NCBI GenBank assembly: GCA_938743325.2
Contig: OW568884.1
Span: forward strand, 434,001 to 498,000
DNA length: 64,000 nucleotides
Direction: 5' to 3'
From: Pycnococcus provasolii
Lineage: Eukaryota; Chlorophyta; Pseudoscourfieldiophyceae; Pseudoscourfieldiales; Pycnococcaceae
Part shown: piece after piece, positions 38,644 to 48,138 of the stretch
Numbering within the stretch: position 1 is the stretch's first letter
Layout of the letters: the number at the start of each line of letters is the position of its first letter
Translations under genes and position numbers: made by a program
The notes under the pieces: model-generated
What the model saw: the letters and a program-made list of their open reading frames with translations, nothing else
What the model was told of the DNA's origin: nothing
Databases searched by the model: none

Positions 38644-41463
38644 CTACACAGAATTAAAATTGGGTGCGGGCTCGCTCTGCGTGCTGATGATACTTGGGTC
38701 AGGAGTGGGACCCAAGCCGTACTTGCGTACGTACTCGCGGTTCACTTTGCGAGACGATGTCGTGTGCGAAAAATGCATATCAGCCTTCTTCACGCGATCC
38801 TTCATGCCGCGGAAAAATCGCTGAATCGTCGTCGCCGCCTCGTGCACTTCCAGCTGGTCAATGTCAGGCAGCGTCTCCCAGTCAATCTCACGGCCTTGCA
38901 CGTCCGCGATGGCAGACATGAATCGTGACTTGGAGCGCGCTCGCGCGCAATATTTCACCGCGCTGTGAACGTCCATGAAAAAGTTTGACTTTCCCACGAA
39001 TTCCACGAGGCCACTCAAGAAGAAAATGCGGCGAATATGACCCATCAACCCCACAAAAATGATCTTCATGCCATCTTTCCTGTATTGTGACACGAATTCG
39101 CGAAGCATGGTGATACCCGTCGAGTCAACATCCGTCACGGCGGTGAAGGAGACGATCAGGTACTGCAGCTCACCTTCCTCTTTTAGCGATGAATCGCCCT
39201 CATCGGCACTCTTGGGTGTCCAGTGCGGCGTACGCGGCTGTTCCACCTTCACGGCAAACTGCGAGTGCATTCCAGTCCTGTGAAGCTCCTTGGCGTTGTT
39301 CACGATGTTGCGCACTCGGTCGTAGAAGTACTCGGTATTTGCGAAGAAGATGGGCGCGTCGAAGCGGATTATCACCACGCCGGGAGTACGTAGCGCGTAC
39401 TCGTAGCGGTGCGTGGCTCGGTACGTCTGCGTGCCCGGCAGCCGCGCAATCTCAACGACGTTTGGCATTGCCGCACGCTGGATGACCATCGCAAGGCTGC
39501 ATGAGATACCAAGAAGGACACCAGGAAGTATGCCAAGCACCATGGTGGCGAGAGAGCTCAGACAGAAGATGCTCAGCTCGAGGTACATGTGATTATGGTA
39601 AAGCTCCTTTGCCGCTGACAGGTCGAGCAGTTCTTGGCATGCAAGCATAATGATAGCCGCAAGGCACGCCTTGGGCAGGTAGTATGCCACCTCGGTCAGC
39701 ACCACGAGCGCCACTGCGACCACGCATCCGGTAATGATACTTGCAAGCTGCGTCTTGGCGTTCTGCGCATTGACCGCGGTGCGGCTGAGGCTTCCCTGAA
39801 CGGGGAAGGCGCCAAAGAACGAACCGCAGAAGTTGGCTAATCCTAGCGCCATCAGTTCCTGGCTTGAGTACAACGGGTACTCAAATTTGTTGGCAAACTT
39901 CTTCGCCACCACGATGGAAGAGAGGAACGCGACTAGCCCAATCAGCATGCCGTCGACGACGACGTCTGCTAAGCTCTCCTGTCTTTCCCAGCCCAAGGGC
40001 ATTTCGAACGACGGCAAACCCTTGGGGATCGGACCGACGATCGGGAATCGCCACGACTCCTTCTCTTCGTCGGCGTGATACGCGATGCCTGTCGCGACGA
40101 TGACGACCCACAGCACGCCAAAGTCCGAAAACGTCTTGGCGTACGGTGCCCACGAATGCTTCTTCTGGAACTCCTTGTCCGCAAACTTCTGCTTCGCCGT
40201 GCGAAATGCCTGCAGAGATGCCGCGCTTGCAAATCCGAACGCAAGGGTGGAAATCGACGTCGTCGGAAGCGCGTACAGCCAGCTTAGGATGGTGACGTAC
40301 GCGCGCGGCGTCGAGCAGCTGAACGAGTCCTCGCCAAACATCTTTCCGCACGCGTCTCGCGCCTCGATGGCATCTTCGCCGAAGAGGTGCTTCAGCTGGC
40401 CGCTGAAGATGGAGATGCCACCGGCGAACGTGAAACCGGCGAGCAAGGGCCCACTGAAGAAGTTGACGATGTACCCAAAGTTGAGTATGCCCAGGATGGT
40501 GAGCGTGGCCCCTGCGCACACGGACAGCTGCAGCGCGCGCTCCCATCTCAGGTTCTCAAGGCACCTGTCGACGCATGCTTTGTATGGCACGTCTTCTCCA
40601 GTATATGTGAAGCCGAGGCTCTGCGTCTCGTGTTTGAAGTGCACATCCTGCGGATTGCTCACGAAGCAGTAGTCTGCGCAAGTCTGGCACACTGGCGAAA
40701 ACTCTTCGAAGTACTGGTCGCAGATTTTCGTCGTACTTCCGTCTTTACTGCGTCTGCACTTGTAGCTGAAAGTTTTCGTATTCACCGGCAAAGCCGACGA
40801 CACGGTAGTCGCAGCATCTTCTATTAGGGAGCTTCCAGTTTCCGCTGCGACACTGCTCATGAGCGCCATGAGCCCAGAGCTGGAATCTTGCGTGGTGCTG
40901 AACTCGCATGCGACACCCTGAGAGAAGAGTGGTACGGGTACCTTGTCCACGGACGCGGCGATCATGAGCGCCACAAGCGCGCCTGATCCTGGTGCAAGGT
41001 GTCTGCTCGAGCCGAGGCAAGCGTACACGAAGACGGGCACGAGTGCTGCGTACAGTCCCATGACCGGGTTGCTGCTTGCGATGGCGGCGTGCGCCATTCC
41101 CTGCGGCACGAGCATGATTCCCACGGACAGGCCGCTGATTACGTCGCCGCGCAGGTTGGCCGCTCTGTCATACTTGGGCAGCCACTGCACGATGGTTTCC
41201 TTGAGCGGCTGGATGGCGACGAGTATGTTCCATATGCTTCTGAGCAGTTCTTCCACGGTGATGGTCGCTATGCTGAGCGAGTCGAGCAGTCGACGCGAAA
41301 GGCCAGACTTGATAGAATCTTTTCCTTTTCCAACTTCTAAAGGCAGTTTCGCGGTAAACTCACCCCTGATGGCCTGAGCGTCAACAACTTCATTACTCTT
41401 ATTATTACCACCACCACCACCACCACCACCACGTACATTAACTTGAGAAGAGTCCATGGCCAT
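38644..41463 (-). CDS. SulP/SLC26 anion transporter with STAS domain, Cys-rich loop and IQ motif
   Basis: A 939-aa membrane protein for sulfate or another anion. The SulP core starts at about residue 85 (RGDVISGLSVGIMLVPQGMAHA, the family signature) and ends near 640. A STAS domain follows (about 690-855, with VDSTGITMLREFV). Two features are unusual. An insertion of roughly 130 residues (about 175-308) with eight Cys lies between early membrane segments, probably a disulfide-rich external loop. An IQ motif (ATTIQRFFRGMKDRVKKA) near residue 880 after STAS suggests calmodulin binding. A poly-Gly run near the N terminus is encoded by (CCA)n. A TGTAA signal lies 15 nt after the stop. Confidence 0.92.
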   Translation of the reverse strand: MAMDSSQVNVRGGGGGGGGNNKSNEVVDAQAIRGEFTAKLPLEVGKGKDSIKSGLSRRLLDSLSIATITVEELLRSIWNILVAIQPLKETIVQWLPKYDRAANLRGDVISGLSVGIMLVPQGMAHAAIASSNPVMGLYAALVPVFVYACLGSSRHLAPGSGALVALMIAASVDKVPVPLFSQGVACEFSTTQDSSSGLMALMSSVAAETGSSLIEDAATTVSSALPVNTKTFSYKCRRSKDGSTTKICDQYFEEFSPVCQTCADYCFVSNPQDVHFKHETQSLGFTYTGEDVPYKACVDRCLENLRWERALQLSVCAGATLTILGILNFGYIVNFFSGPLLAGFTFAGGISIFSGQLKHLFGEDAIEARDACGKMFGEDSFSCSTPRAYVTILSWLYALPTTSISTLAFGFASAASLQAFRTAKQKFADKEFQKKHSWAPYAKTFSDFGVLWVVIVATGIAYHADEEKESWRFPIVGPIPKGLPSFEMPLGWERQESLADVVVDGMLIGLVAFLSSIVVAKKFANKFEYPLYSSQELMALGLANFCGSFFGAFPVQGSLSRTAVNAQNAKTQLASIITGCVVAVALVVLTEVAYYLPKACLAAIIMLACQELLDLSAAKELYHNHMYLELSIFCLSSLATMVLGILPGVLLGISCSLAMVIQRAAMPNVVEIARLPGTQTYRATHRYEYALRTPGVVIIRFDAPIFFANTEYFYDRVRNIVNNAKELHRTGMHSQFAVKVEQPRTPHWTPKSADEGDSSLKEEGELQYLIVSFTAVTDVDSTGITMLREFVSQYRKDGMKIIFVGLMGHIRRIFFLSGLVEFVGKSNFFMDVHSAVKYCARARSKSRFMSAIADVQGREIDWETLPDIDQLEVHEAATTIQRFFRGMKDRVKKADMHFSHTTSSRKVNREYVRKYGLGPTPDPSIISTQSEPAPNFNSV

Positions 41464-41833
41464 TACAAGTATGTAAGCACAAGGCAGCCTTAACTTATTA
41501 ACTGCAAGGACTTATATACACGGACTGAAGGACGTCGCCAAGCAAGCAACAGGCAGCCCACTTTTTTAAATGGAAAAAAAGAATACGAAGCCGGTACCCG
41601 TAGCTAATAAAAAGTTTTTAAAAAGTAGTCCCCGGAGTGATGAGGTGAGGTGTTCGCCCGCCTACTAATAACCTTAAGGTAGGCGCACGGAAAACCAACT
41701 CACCTTAAGTTTGAATTTTATTTTAAAACCCCCAATTTTAAAATCTGTCGCTGACCTCTGTTTTGGTACAGGTTGGTTAGGACCCATTTGTAGATATACA
41801 GTATTCGTGAGCTTCTTAAATTTCGCTCTCTCG
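41464..41833. other. Divergent promoter region between SulP and NTF2-like gene
   Basis: AT-rich, with several A or T runs. The frame upstream of 41834 stays open but has no ATG. Confidence 0.5.
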
Positions 41834-42712
41834 ATGCCTCCCTCCTCTGATAATGAAGACGACAATGTCAGCGGCGTCTTAAGGACGACAGCGTTGCGGT
41901 ATCTCACCTTAGCTCACTTAAGCTTAGCTCACTCACAACCTCCTCGGCCAACTCGAACTGAGGCTGAGGCTGAGGCTGGTGATGAACTTGTCCATCCGTG
42001 TTCCGTGCGCCTTCATTTGACGAATGATGGAACGTCCATAGTAACCTCCTCCTCCTCAGAAGAAGAAGAAGAAGAAGAAGAAGAACGTGTCGGCAAAGGC
42101 CAGGGCCGTCATTCTGTCTCGCACGTCACGCAGCTTGATCAACGCACCGCTTGCGTTGCGTTGAAAACTTGCGGTGAAAATGGGACGATGAAACGTGCGG
42201 TGATACTCACGCTTCTGCGATCCGACGACGACGGCTGGCGTGTGATTGCCGATGTGTCCACCTCGTGCGCACGCGACTGCAAGCTCGCATCACCTGACGA
42301 CTTCGCGTCAGTCACCTCTATGTGCTGGGACGGATACGTGGCTGCCAACCGCGCGTGCGACGGCACGGCGATGGCAAAGGTGTTTCACCCGCTGTGTAGG
42401 CTTACGTTTGCCGTTGAGGCGAAAGCGGGTGCGGTGACGGCCGTTGACGCGGACACGTTCTGCCGCTGCTTCGTCGCGAAGAGAATGGACAATCCAACCT
42501 TCTCACCGTACAAGGATCAGCAAGAATTCTCCGCAAGTCGCGACAGCCTCCTCGGCGTGTACTTTGCAGCACCTAACCTAGCACTTGTGCAACTGCGTGT
42601 TGGGTTCGCGCCGCTCCTGTACACGGACTTGCTCACGTGCATGCGCCTGAACAATGGGCGATGGTGGATCGTCGCAAAGAGCTCGATCAACGAACCGCAC
42701 GTACCAACGTGA
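41834..42712 (+). CDS. NTF2-like (lumazine-binding-2 type) protein, possibly two domains
   Basis: A 292-aa protein. The C-terminal 150 residues have a SnoaL/NTF2-like pattern: CWDGYVAANRACDGTAMAKVFHPLCRLTF, then VQLRVGFAPLLYTDLLTCMRLNNGRWWIVAKSS. This resembles the Lumazine_bd_2 family, whose members are often of unknown function. An earlier half-domain (TACVALKTCGENG, LLRSDDDGWRVIADVS) looks like the second half of another, degenerate copy, interrupted by an acidic (GAA)n-encoded run. The substrate is unknown. Confidence 0.6.
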   Translation: MPPSSDNEDDNVSGVLRTTALRYLTLAHLSLAHSQPPRPTRTEAEAEAGDELVHPCSVRLHLTNDGTSIVTSSSSEEEEEEEEERVGKGQGRHSVSHVTQLDQRTACVALKTCGENGTMKRAVILTLLRSDDDGWRVIADVSTSCARDCKLASPDDFASVTSMCWDGYVAANRACDGTAMAKVFHPLCRLTFAVEAKAGAVTAVDADTFCRCFVAKRMDNPTFSPYKDQQEFSASRDSLLGVYFAAPNLALVQLRVGFAPLLYTDLLTCMRLNNGRWWIVAKSSINEPHVPT

Positions 42713-42872
42713 GAACATGGCAAAGAGCTCGACCATCTCTCCCGGCACGGCGGACGACGCGTGGAGTGCCGCCGCCGCCGACGTGAACGTACCATAAGAA
42801 CAAGCTCATTGTACGAAGTGTATCTGAGAAGTATTGAACCTTTTTACATTCGTCTTCTTAAAGTACTCACGC

Positions 42873-43514
42873 TTACTTGTACGTGTCGCTGAGGCTTGCG
42901 TTGTGACTCCAGCCGTAGTGGAGTGCGCCGAACTTGTCGACGACGTCTTGCACGCCCTCCGCCTTCCACTCAACGAGCTTGTTCTTCTTCATGTCCGTCT
43001 CCACGCGTCCCGCGTCGTACGTCACCTTTGCGCACTCAGCGGGGTTGCCGTACACCTTCATCTCGCCAAAGTTCTGGCGGAACATGAGCGAGATGGCAGA
43101 GCACAGTATCGTGTTGCCCATGATGTGGTGGTGGTACGCGTCCACCGCCTTGGCGTTGCGAAAGATCTCCGTCGCGCGAAATCCTTTCCTGCCGTTGAAC
43201 TCCATCTTCTCGAACTTGTAGCTGAGGAGCATCTTCTCCGGTCCGAAGAACCCTCCGTCTTTCGTGTAGTGCGCTGTTGCTTCCAGCGTCGGATCCGGGT
43301 GCGCGCAGCAGCAGAGCGGACAGCAGCAGTATCCGCAGTATGCCGCGCGGTCGAGGTAGCACGCTTCGGAGCCACAGCAGTATGTGTACTCGTCCGTGAA
43401 TGCGATGGGCGCAAAGTCACCTGAAGTCGCCTCATCACTTGCGGCCCATGCGGACGAGGGCATCGACTCCGACGGAGGTGGTTGCAGTTCACTTTGCACT
43501 TGATTCGACGACAT
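42873..43514 (-). CDS. Cys-rich orphan protein, 213 aa
   Basis: I do not recognise this protein. It has a Pro/Ser-rich N terminus and then a dense Cys cluster (YCCGSEACYLDRAAYCGYCCCPLCCCAH would be too long to be chance) at about residues 45-75, with twelve Cys in 27 residues. A soluble-looking C-terminal domain follows (MLLSYKFEKMEFNGRKGF, AYHHHIMGNTILCSAISLMF). The cluster could bind metals or be palmitoylated. The gene has a clean ATG and a TGTAA signal (ttaca at 42844-42848) past its stop, which supports expression. Confidence 0.65.
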   Translation of the reverse strand: MSSNQVQSELQPPPSESMPSSAWAASDEATSGDFAPIAFTDEYTYCCGSEACYLDRAAYCGYCCCPLCCCAHPDPTLEATAHYTKDGGFFGPEKMLLSYKFEKMEFNGRKGFRATEIFRNAKAVDAYHHHIMGNTILCSAISLMFRQNFGEMKVYGNPAECAKVTYDAGRVETDMKKNKLVEWKAEGVQDVVDKFGALHYGWSHNASLSDTYK

Positions 43515-44039
43515 TATGAAGAAGTGAAGACGTGAGCCTTAACTGGACAGTAGGAAGGACGTTGGCGCACGCGTGCTGCCACCAACAAACGATCTTCAAA
43601 TGCGAAACAAATGACAAGCCGAGGAGATATGCGCGGCGCCAAAAAGAAAGGAAGAGCGGAGAAAGGAGCGCGTGTACAAAGGTAAAAAGTGCTTTGTAGT
43701 TCGTGTTGTTGACCATGTCGACGAACGTGCTTTTACATCGAGGATCGTGTTGATGACCATGTCGACGAACGTCGAGGAACAACCAGCGGATGTGTGGACT
43801 GTGGACGTACCGGATCGGCAAACACGGCGGCGGCGGCGTGTGAAGTAAACTTTATCAGGTGGTAAAACTAAAACGAAAGCTGGAGCAAGCAAGCTACTAC
43901 AACAACGCCAACTATTAACAACGTCTGCTGTATTTGGTAAAATTTACAAGTTCTTTTTTCTAGAAATATATGTACATAATCACATCACGAAATATCGAGA
44001 AACGTTTCACCATCGCATCGCATCGCATTCGTCATGACG
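43515..44039. other. Intergenic region with a two-copy 20-bp repeat
   Basis: The motif gaccatgtcgacgaacgt occurs at about 43711 and 43756. The kinesin TGTAA signal is at 43944-43948. No gene is seen. Confidence 0.55.
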
Positions 44040-47000
44040 TCATGGTGTTGTAGTTGAGAGGCCTCCTTTCGCCACAGCAGTCATGACATCAGCGGGGCAT
44101 CGCGCTCCGTCCGCAAGGCGGTAAATGGCATCAAGATGCTCCTGCAATTGCCTCGCCTCGCTGAGCACTGATGTCATGTCCTGAGGTTCGGAAGGTTCGG
44201 TAGGTGTAGCACGTGCAGCAATAAGTGCCCAGTCGGGACTCGATCTTCCAACGGCGGCGGGAAGTGCCGTCATAAACCCTGGCGATGGCACTTGCTCAAA
44301 GCCGCTTGAGCCTACTGTCGTCAATGGCGCAGCTGCTGCTCGTGGCGATTCGAATGGCGCAGCTGCTGCTCGTGGCGATTCGAATGGCGCTGGTACGAGA
44401 GGTGCTACTGTTGGTGCAGGTAGTGGTGGCTGTGGCTCAGAATTCAGCCGATTTTGCAGCCACGTCATGTTGCTGCTGCCACCGGCTGCTCCCACCGCAT
44501 CTGCCACCTTGTGCAGTCTCTCATGAAGGCCTAGTGCCTCGTCCGCCGCCGCGGTGGCGGTCGCCTCCGCTGCCGACAGTCGCACACGGAGCCTTGCCTT
44601 CTCCTCCTCCGCTGCAAAAGCTGCGGCGATACGTGCTGATCGCTCTTCCTCAACAGCAATGCGGCGCTTCACATTCTCTTCCTCCAAATGAAGCGCTAAT
44701 CTCGCCCGCGTCGCAATCTCAGTCGCCGCCATGCCCTCTGCCTTGGATGCACGTTCTATCGCGGCCGCTTCTCCAGCACGCGCTGCATTGATCTCCTCTT
44801 TCGTCAACGCAAGAGCAGCCTCGAGCTCACCTACTCGTGCTAGTGGCGCGTTCGCCGCCGCCGCCGCGCGTGCTGACTGTGATCTAGCATCTGCAAGCTC
44901 TCGCTCACGATCACGCAGTGCATCTAAGGCGCTCTTCGCCCGCGCCTCGGCACTTTCGGCGCGAACACGCGAGGCAGAAAGTTCGATGGCATCACCCTCC
45001 GCCTGGCGACGTGCCGATGCAAGTGCCTCCTCCGCGGCTGTGGTAGCTGCATTTGCCGCCGCTAGCTCCTCGGTGCGAGCCTCGGCATCTGACCCCGCAC
45101 AGGCGAGCGCAGCGCGTAGCGTCGCGCGCTCTCGTTCGCCTTCCTCCGCCGCCGCCGCGGCAGCGCGCTGAAGCTTTGCCAGCTCATCCTTAGCCATTTG
45201 CAAACCCGACTGTAGGCCGACCCGCGCATCTTCTAGGCCTTCGGCTAAGTTTCTCTGCTCGTGCTGCGCCTCCAGGAGCTGCGCCTGCAGCCTCTGCACC
45301 TCCTCCTCTGCAGACTCGCATCTGGATTTCCACTGCTCCATGCTCGACGTGGTATTTTGCAGGCCGGAGTGCGCATTCGCTAAGCCTTCGGCCAAGTTGC
45401 TCTGCTCGCGCTGCGCCTCCAGGAGCTGCGCCTGCAGCCTCTGCACCTCCTCCTCTGTCGACTCGCATCTGGATTTCCACTGTTCCGTGCTTGCCGTGGC
45501 GTTGGCCATGGCCATCTCCGCCTCTCGTCGCACGCTTGTAATCTCTGCCATTGCAGTATTACGCATGTGCTCCATGTCCGCCTTATTTGCTTCTATTGTG
45601 TCGGCGCTTCGCATTGCTCTTCCTTCCATCTCAGCCAAGCGCTTGCCAAGCTCCTCGAGCTCCGTCTCCGCGCGTTCCCACTCGGACTCGGCGTTCTTGG
45701 CACGGGATTCCGCCTTAGCACGCAATCCTGACTCGCGGCTCAGAGCATCTGCCGCCTTGCGCGCCTCATCTCCGTGTGACGATTCTAGAACTTTCGCGCG
45801 TGCATTCGTATCGTGTAGCTCTGCGTTCAGGTCGCCACACCGCGATGATGCCTCCGCCGCCGCCGATTCCGCCGATTCTATCTTGTTCCTCGCGCTCCGC
45901 TCCAACTCCTCGTACGCCTCCATGGTTGCCTGCAGTTTCTTCGCGAGTGCAGTGCGCTCGGCTTCCACCTCGGCAAATTTCGTCGCGAGCTTCGCACGCT
46001 CGCGCTCTTCTTCCGCGAGCTTGCCCTCGGTCCTTCGCATCTTTCCCGAAATATCCTCCGCGAGCTTCTCCGCCGCCTCACGTAAGCTGACCGCATCTCG
46101 AATACGTTGCGCTTCCGCAGCGGAAGCTGCCGCAGCCTCAACCTCGCGCTGCGCCCACGCCGAGCGCGCGCTATCGAGTTCCGCCGCGGCACGTCTCAAA
46201 GCTTCGTCCTTCTTCTCCGCCTGATTGCGAGCTATACGCTCCTGCTTCACCGCCTGCGAGGCAACCTCAGCCAGGCGCGCCGCTGCGTCTTTATGCCTTT
46301 CAGACTGCACAGCAGTAAGCGCCACGCGCCATCTCGATTTGGCTCGAGCGTGCTTTGCGCTTTCGCGTAGTCTGGCGACCATCGTGTTGGTGAAGGAAGG
46401 TGAGACTGGCGAAGCGGGAACGTCGTCCTCCTGCTGCGTATGGTGATTGTAAGGCTTCTGCGCCATCAAGATGTCCTGCTTGCGTCGCGAGTCGAGAATG
46501 TCCTGCCGCATACGCGTCACCTCACGCTCCACCTGCGAGCGCGCAGCTACCGTGGCTGCGGACGTGGCAAGTCTCCACCGAATCCTGGCAATCTCGCTCG
46601 TCTTCTGCTGCAGCAACACCTTGCCTGTGCTCACCGTCTCGTTAACGCGAGCGAAGTTCTTCACCTTCTTGGCACGCGCGGCGAAACGAAGGGTGGAGAG
46701 CGTCTCTGCAAAGTGCCTCGTCGCAGGCGCGACGTTGCAGATCACGGTAGTCTTGGCATTCCCGCCCAGGCTCGGTGCGAGGATGCGTGTCAGCCTGGAG
46801 TCGCGAAACGGTATGTGCGTCGCCGGCGTTCCCTCCGTGAGCTTGTTGATGACAGTCCCGAGCGTGAGAAGCGACTTGTTGATGGACGCACCCTCCTTAA
46901 GCCTGTCCCCGCTCGTCTGCGCCTTGCGCACGCGCTCGCTTCCTGCGAGGTCGACGAGCGTGAGCACTCCAAATCGCGTTCCCCCACGCGCATTCCCGCT

Positions 47001-47765
47001 CTTGGCGCTGGACGCGCGTATCTGCGACTCAACCACCATGCGAAAGATGCTGTGGCTTCTGCTTGACTGTTTGTTCATTGCCGTCTCGCCCGTGGCTCTG
47101 AACTTGCTTCCTCTGTCCATGAGAGCGAGCGCGGCGTCGGCGTCGTTGACGATCTGTTCGCGCAGGCCGGCAACGTACACGCCTCTTTCCGCCTCCTCTC
47201 TGATATTGAGCTTGTGTTTCGCGGTTGGGTCGAGCAGGTCGCGCAGTTCCTCGTCGTAGATTTCGAAGTAGCTGACCCGCACGAGCACCTCTCGCAGCGA
47301 CTCGTCTGCCAATTGGTGTGACTTGTCGAAGACGTCGCGCACAGCGCGCGGTATGATGCCTGGGTCCTGCGCGTTTCCCGTCATGGTGTGCGTTTTCCCC
47401 GACGACGTTTGTCCGTACGCGAACACGGTCCCGTTGAATCCCAGAACGACGGATTCGGCGACATGTTTCGCACGAACGCGGTACACGTCGTCGTTTGATG
47501 ACGAGGGTGGGAAGACGCACTCGAACGCAAAGTCATGTTTATCTTGTGGCGACAACAGAGAAGACACCTCATGAGGCTGAGGCTCATGGGCCGGAAGCAC
47601 GCGGTGGTCAGCAGTCGCAAGCCATGCTAATTTCTCAGAATCGTAATTAAAATCCGGGCTTAAATACTGTGATGATTCTCCATGAAACTCCGCCGACGAG
47701 GGAGGCGGACGCAGACGAACACTCACCCATAGAGACTCACAAGACGCTTCCACGGATGACGCCAT
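44040..47765 (-). CDS. Kinesin-7-like motor with long coiled coil
   Basis: A 1241-aa N-terminal-motor kinesin. The motor domain (about residues 10-375) has the P-loop GQTSSGKTHTM, switch I NKQSSRSH, switch II LVDLAGSE and neck region KKVKNFARVNE. The overall sequence, including the FAYGQTSSGKT and KLNIREE segments, is closest to kinesin-7/CENP-E relatives. Residues 420-1100 are a nearly continuous Ala/Glu-rich coiled coil. It contains a 49-aa tandem duplication around QWKSRCESTEEEVQRLQAQLL. Near the C terminus a 10-aa unit, PFESPRAAAA, is repeated twice. I start at the first ATG. It likely acts in mitosis or organelle transport. Confidence 0.9.
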   Translation of the reverse strand: MASSVEASCESLWVSVRLRPPPSSAEFHGESSQYLSPDFNYDSEKLAWLATADHRVLPAHEPQPHEVSSLLSPQDKHDFAFECVFPPSSSNDDVYRVRAKHVAESVVLGFNGTVFAYGQTSSGKTHTMTGNAQDPGIIPRAVRDVFDKSHQLADESLREVLVRVSYFEIYDEELRDLLDPTAKHKLNIREEAERGVYVAGLREQIVNDADAALALMDRGSKFRATGETAMNKQSSRSHSIFRMVVESQIRASSAKSGNARGGTRFGVLTLVDLAGSERVRKAQTSGDRLKEGASINKSLLTLGTVINKLTEGTPATHIPFRDSRLTRILAPSLGGNAKTTVICNVAPATRHFAETLSTLRFAARAKKVKNFARVNETVSTGKVLLQQKTSEIARIRWRLATSAATVAARSQVEREVTRMRQDILDSRRKQDILMAQKPYNHHTQQEDDVPASPVSPSFTNTMVARLRESAKHARAKSRWRVALTAVQSERHKDAAARLAEVASQAVKQERIARNQAEKKDEALRRAAAELDSARSAWAQREVEAAAASAAEAQRIRDAVSLREAAEKLAEDISGKMRRTEGKLAEEERERAKLATKFAEVEAERTALAKKLQATMEAYEELERSARNKIESAESAAAEASSRCGDLNAELHDTNARAKVLESSHGDEARKAADALSRESGLRAKAESRAKNAESEWERAETELEELGKRLAEMEGRAMRSADTIEANKADMEHMRNTAMAEITSVRREAEMAMANATASTEQWKSRCESTEEEVQRLQAQLLEAQREQSNLAEGLANAHSGLQNTTSSMEQWKSRCESAEEEVQRLQAQLLEAQHEQRNLAEGLEDARVGLQSGLQMAKDELAKLQRAAAAAAEEGERERATLRAALACAGSDAEARTEELAAANAATTAAEEALASARRQAEGDAIELSASRVRAESAEARAKSALDALRDRERELADARSQSARAAAAANAPLARVGELEAALALTKEEINAARAGEAAAIERASKAEGMAATEIATRARLALHLEEENVKRRIAVEEERSARIAAAFAAEEEKARLRVRLSAAEATATAAADEALGLHERLHKVADAVGAAGGSSNMTWLQNRLNSEPQPPLPAPTVAPLVPAPFESPRAAAAPFESPRAAAAPLTTVGSSGFEQVPSPGFMTALPAAVGRSSPDWALIAARATPTEPSEPQDMTSVLSEARQLQEHLDAIYRLADGARCPADVMTAVAKGGLSTTTP
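45241..45482 (-). repeat. 147-bp duplication in kinesin coiled coil
   Basis: The segments starting near 45241 and 45388 are about 90% identical over roughly 95 bp and sit exactly 147 bp (49 codons) apart, keeping both the reading frame and the heptad phase. Confidence 0.85.
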
Positions 47766-48138
47766 ATCCACCTTTTAGAAAGTTGTGTGGATGAAGAATG
47801 ACGCGAGAAACGAAAGTATACTTGAATTAAAAAAAGTGAGTCCGACGTGGTGACTGGTGAGGTGAGGTGGCTCTCATGGAGGTGGCCAGGTGAAAAAGTG
47901 ACTTCAGGAAGTACGGCGCCCATTTATAAAGGCTTGCGTGCTCACTCATCGCTCATCGACGTGGTCAAGACTCCGCGTCTCCGCCGGACTTGCGTGCTCG
48001 CTCATCGACGTGGTCAAGAGTTAAGACTCGGTCGGACTTGCACGCCGGACGTCGCATCAGTCGCATCATCAGCATCGCATCATCAGCATCGCCGCATCGC
48101 TCCAGTTAATTGTAAGCTCGGCGTGGTCGTGTCTGCCA
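47766..48138. other. Divergent region between kinesin and EF-hand/TIR-like/TPR genes
   Basis: Near 47933-48040 a unit of about 50 bp with cttgcgtgctc and atcgacgtggtcaagact is repeated twice. It is followed by catcagcatcgcatcatcagcatcg repeats before the TPR gene. Confidence 0.55.
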
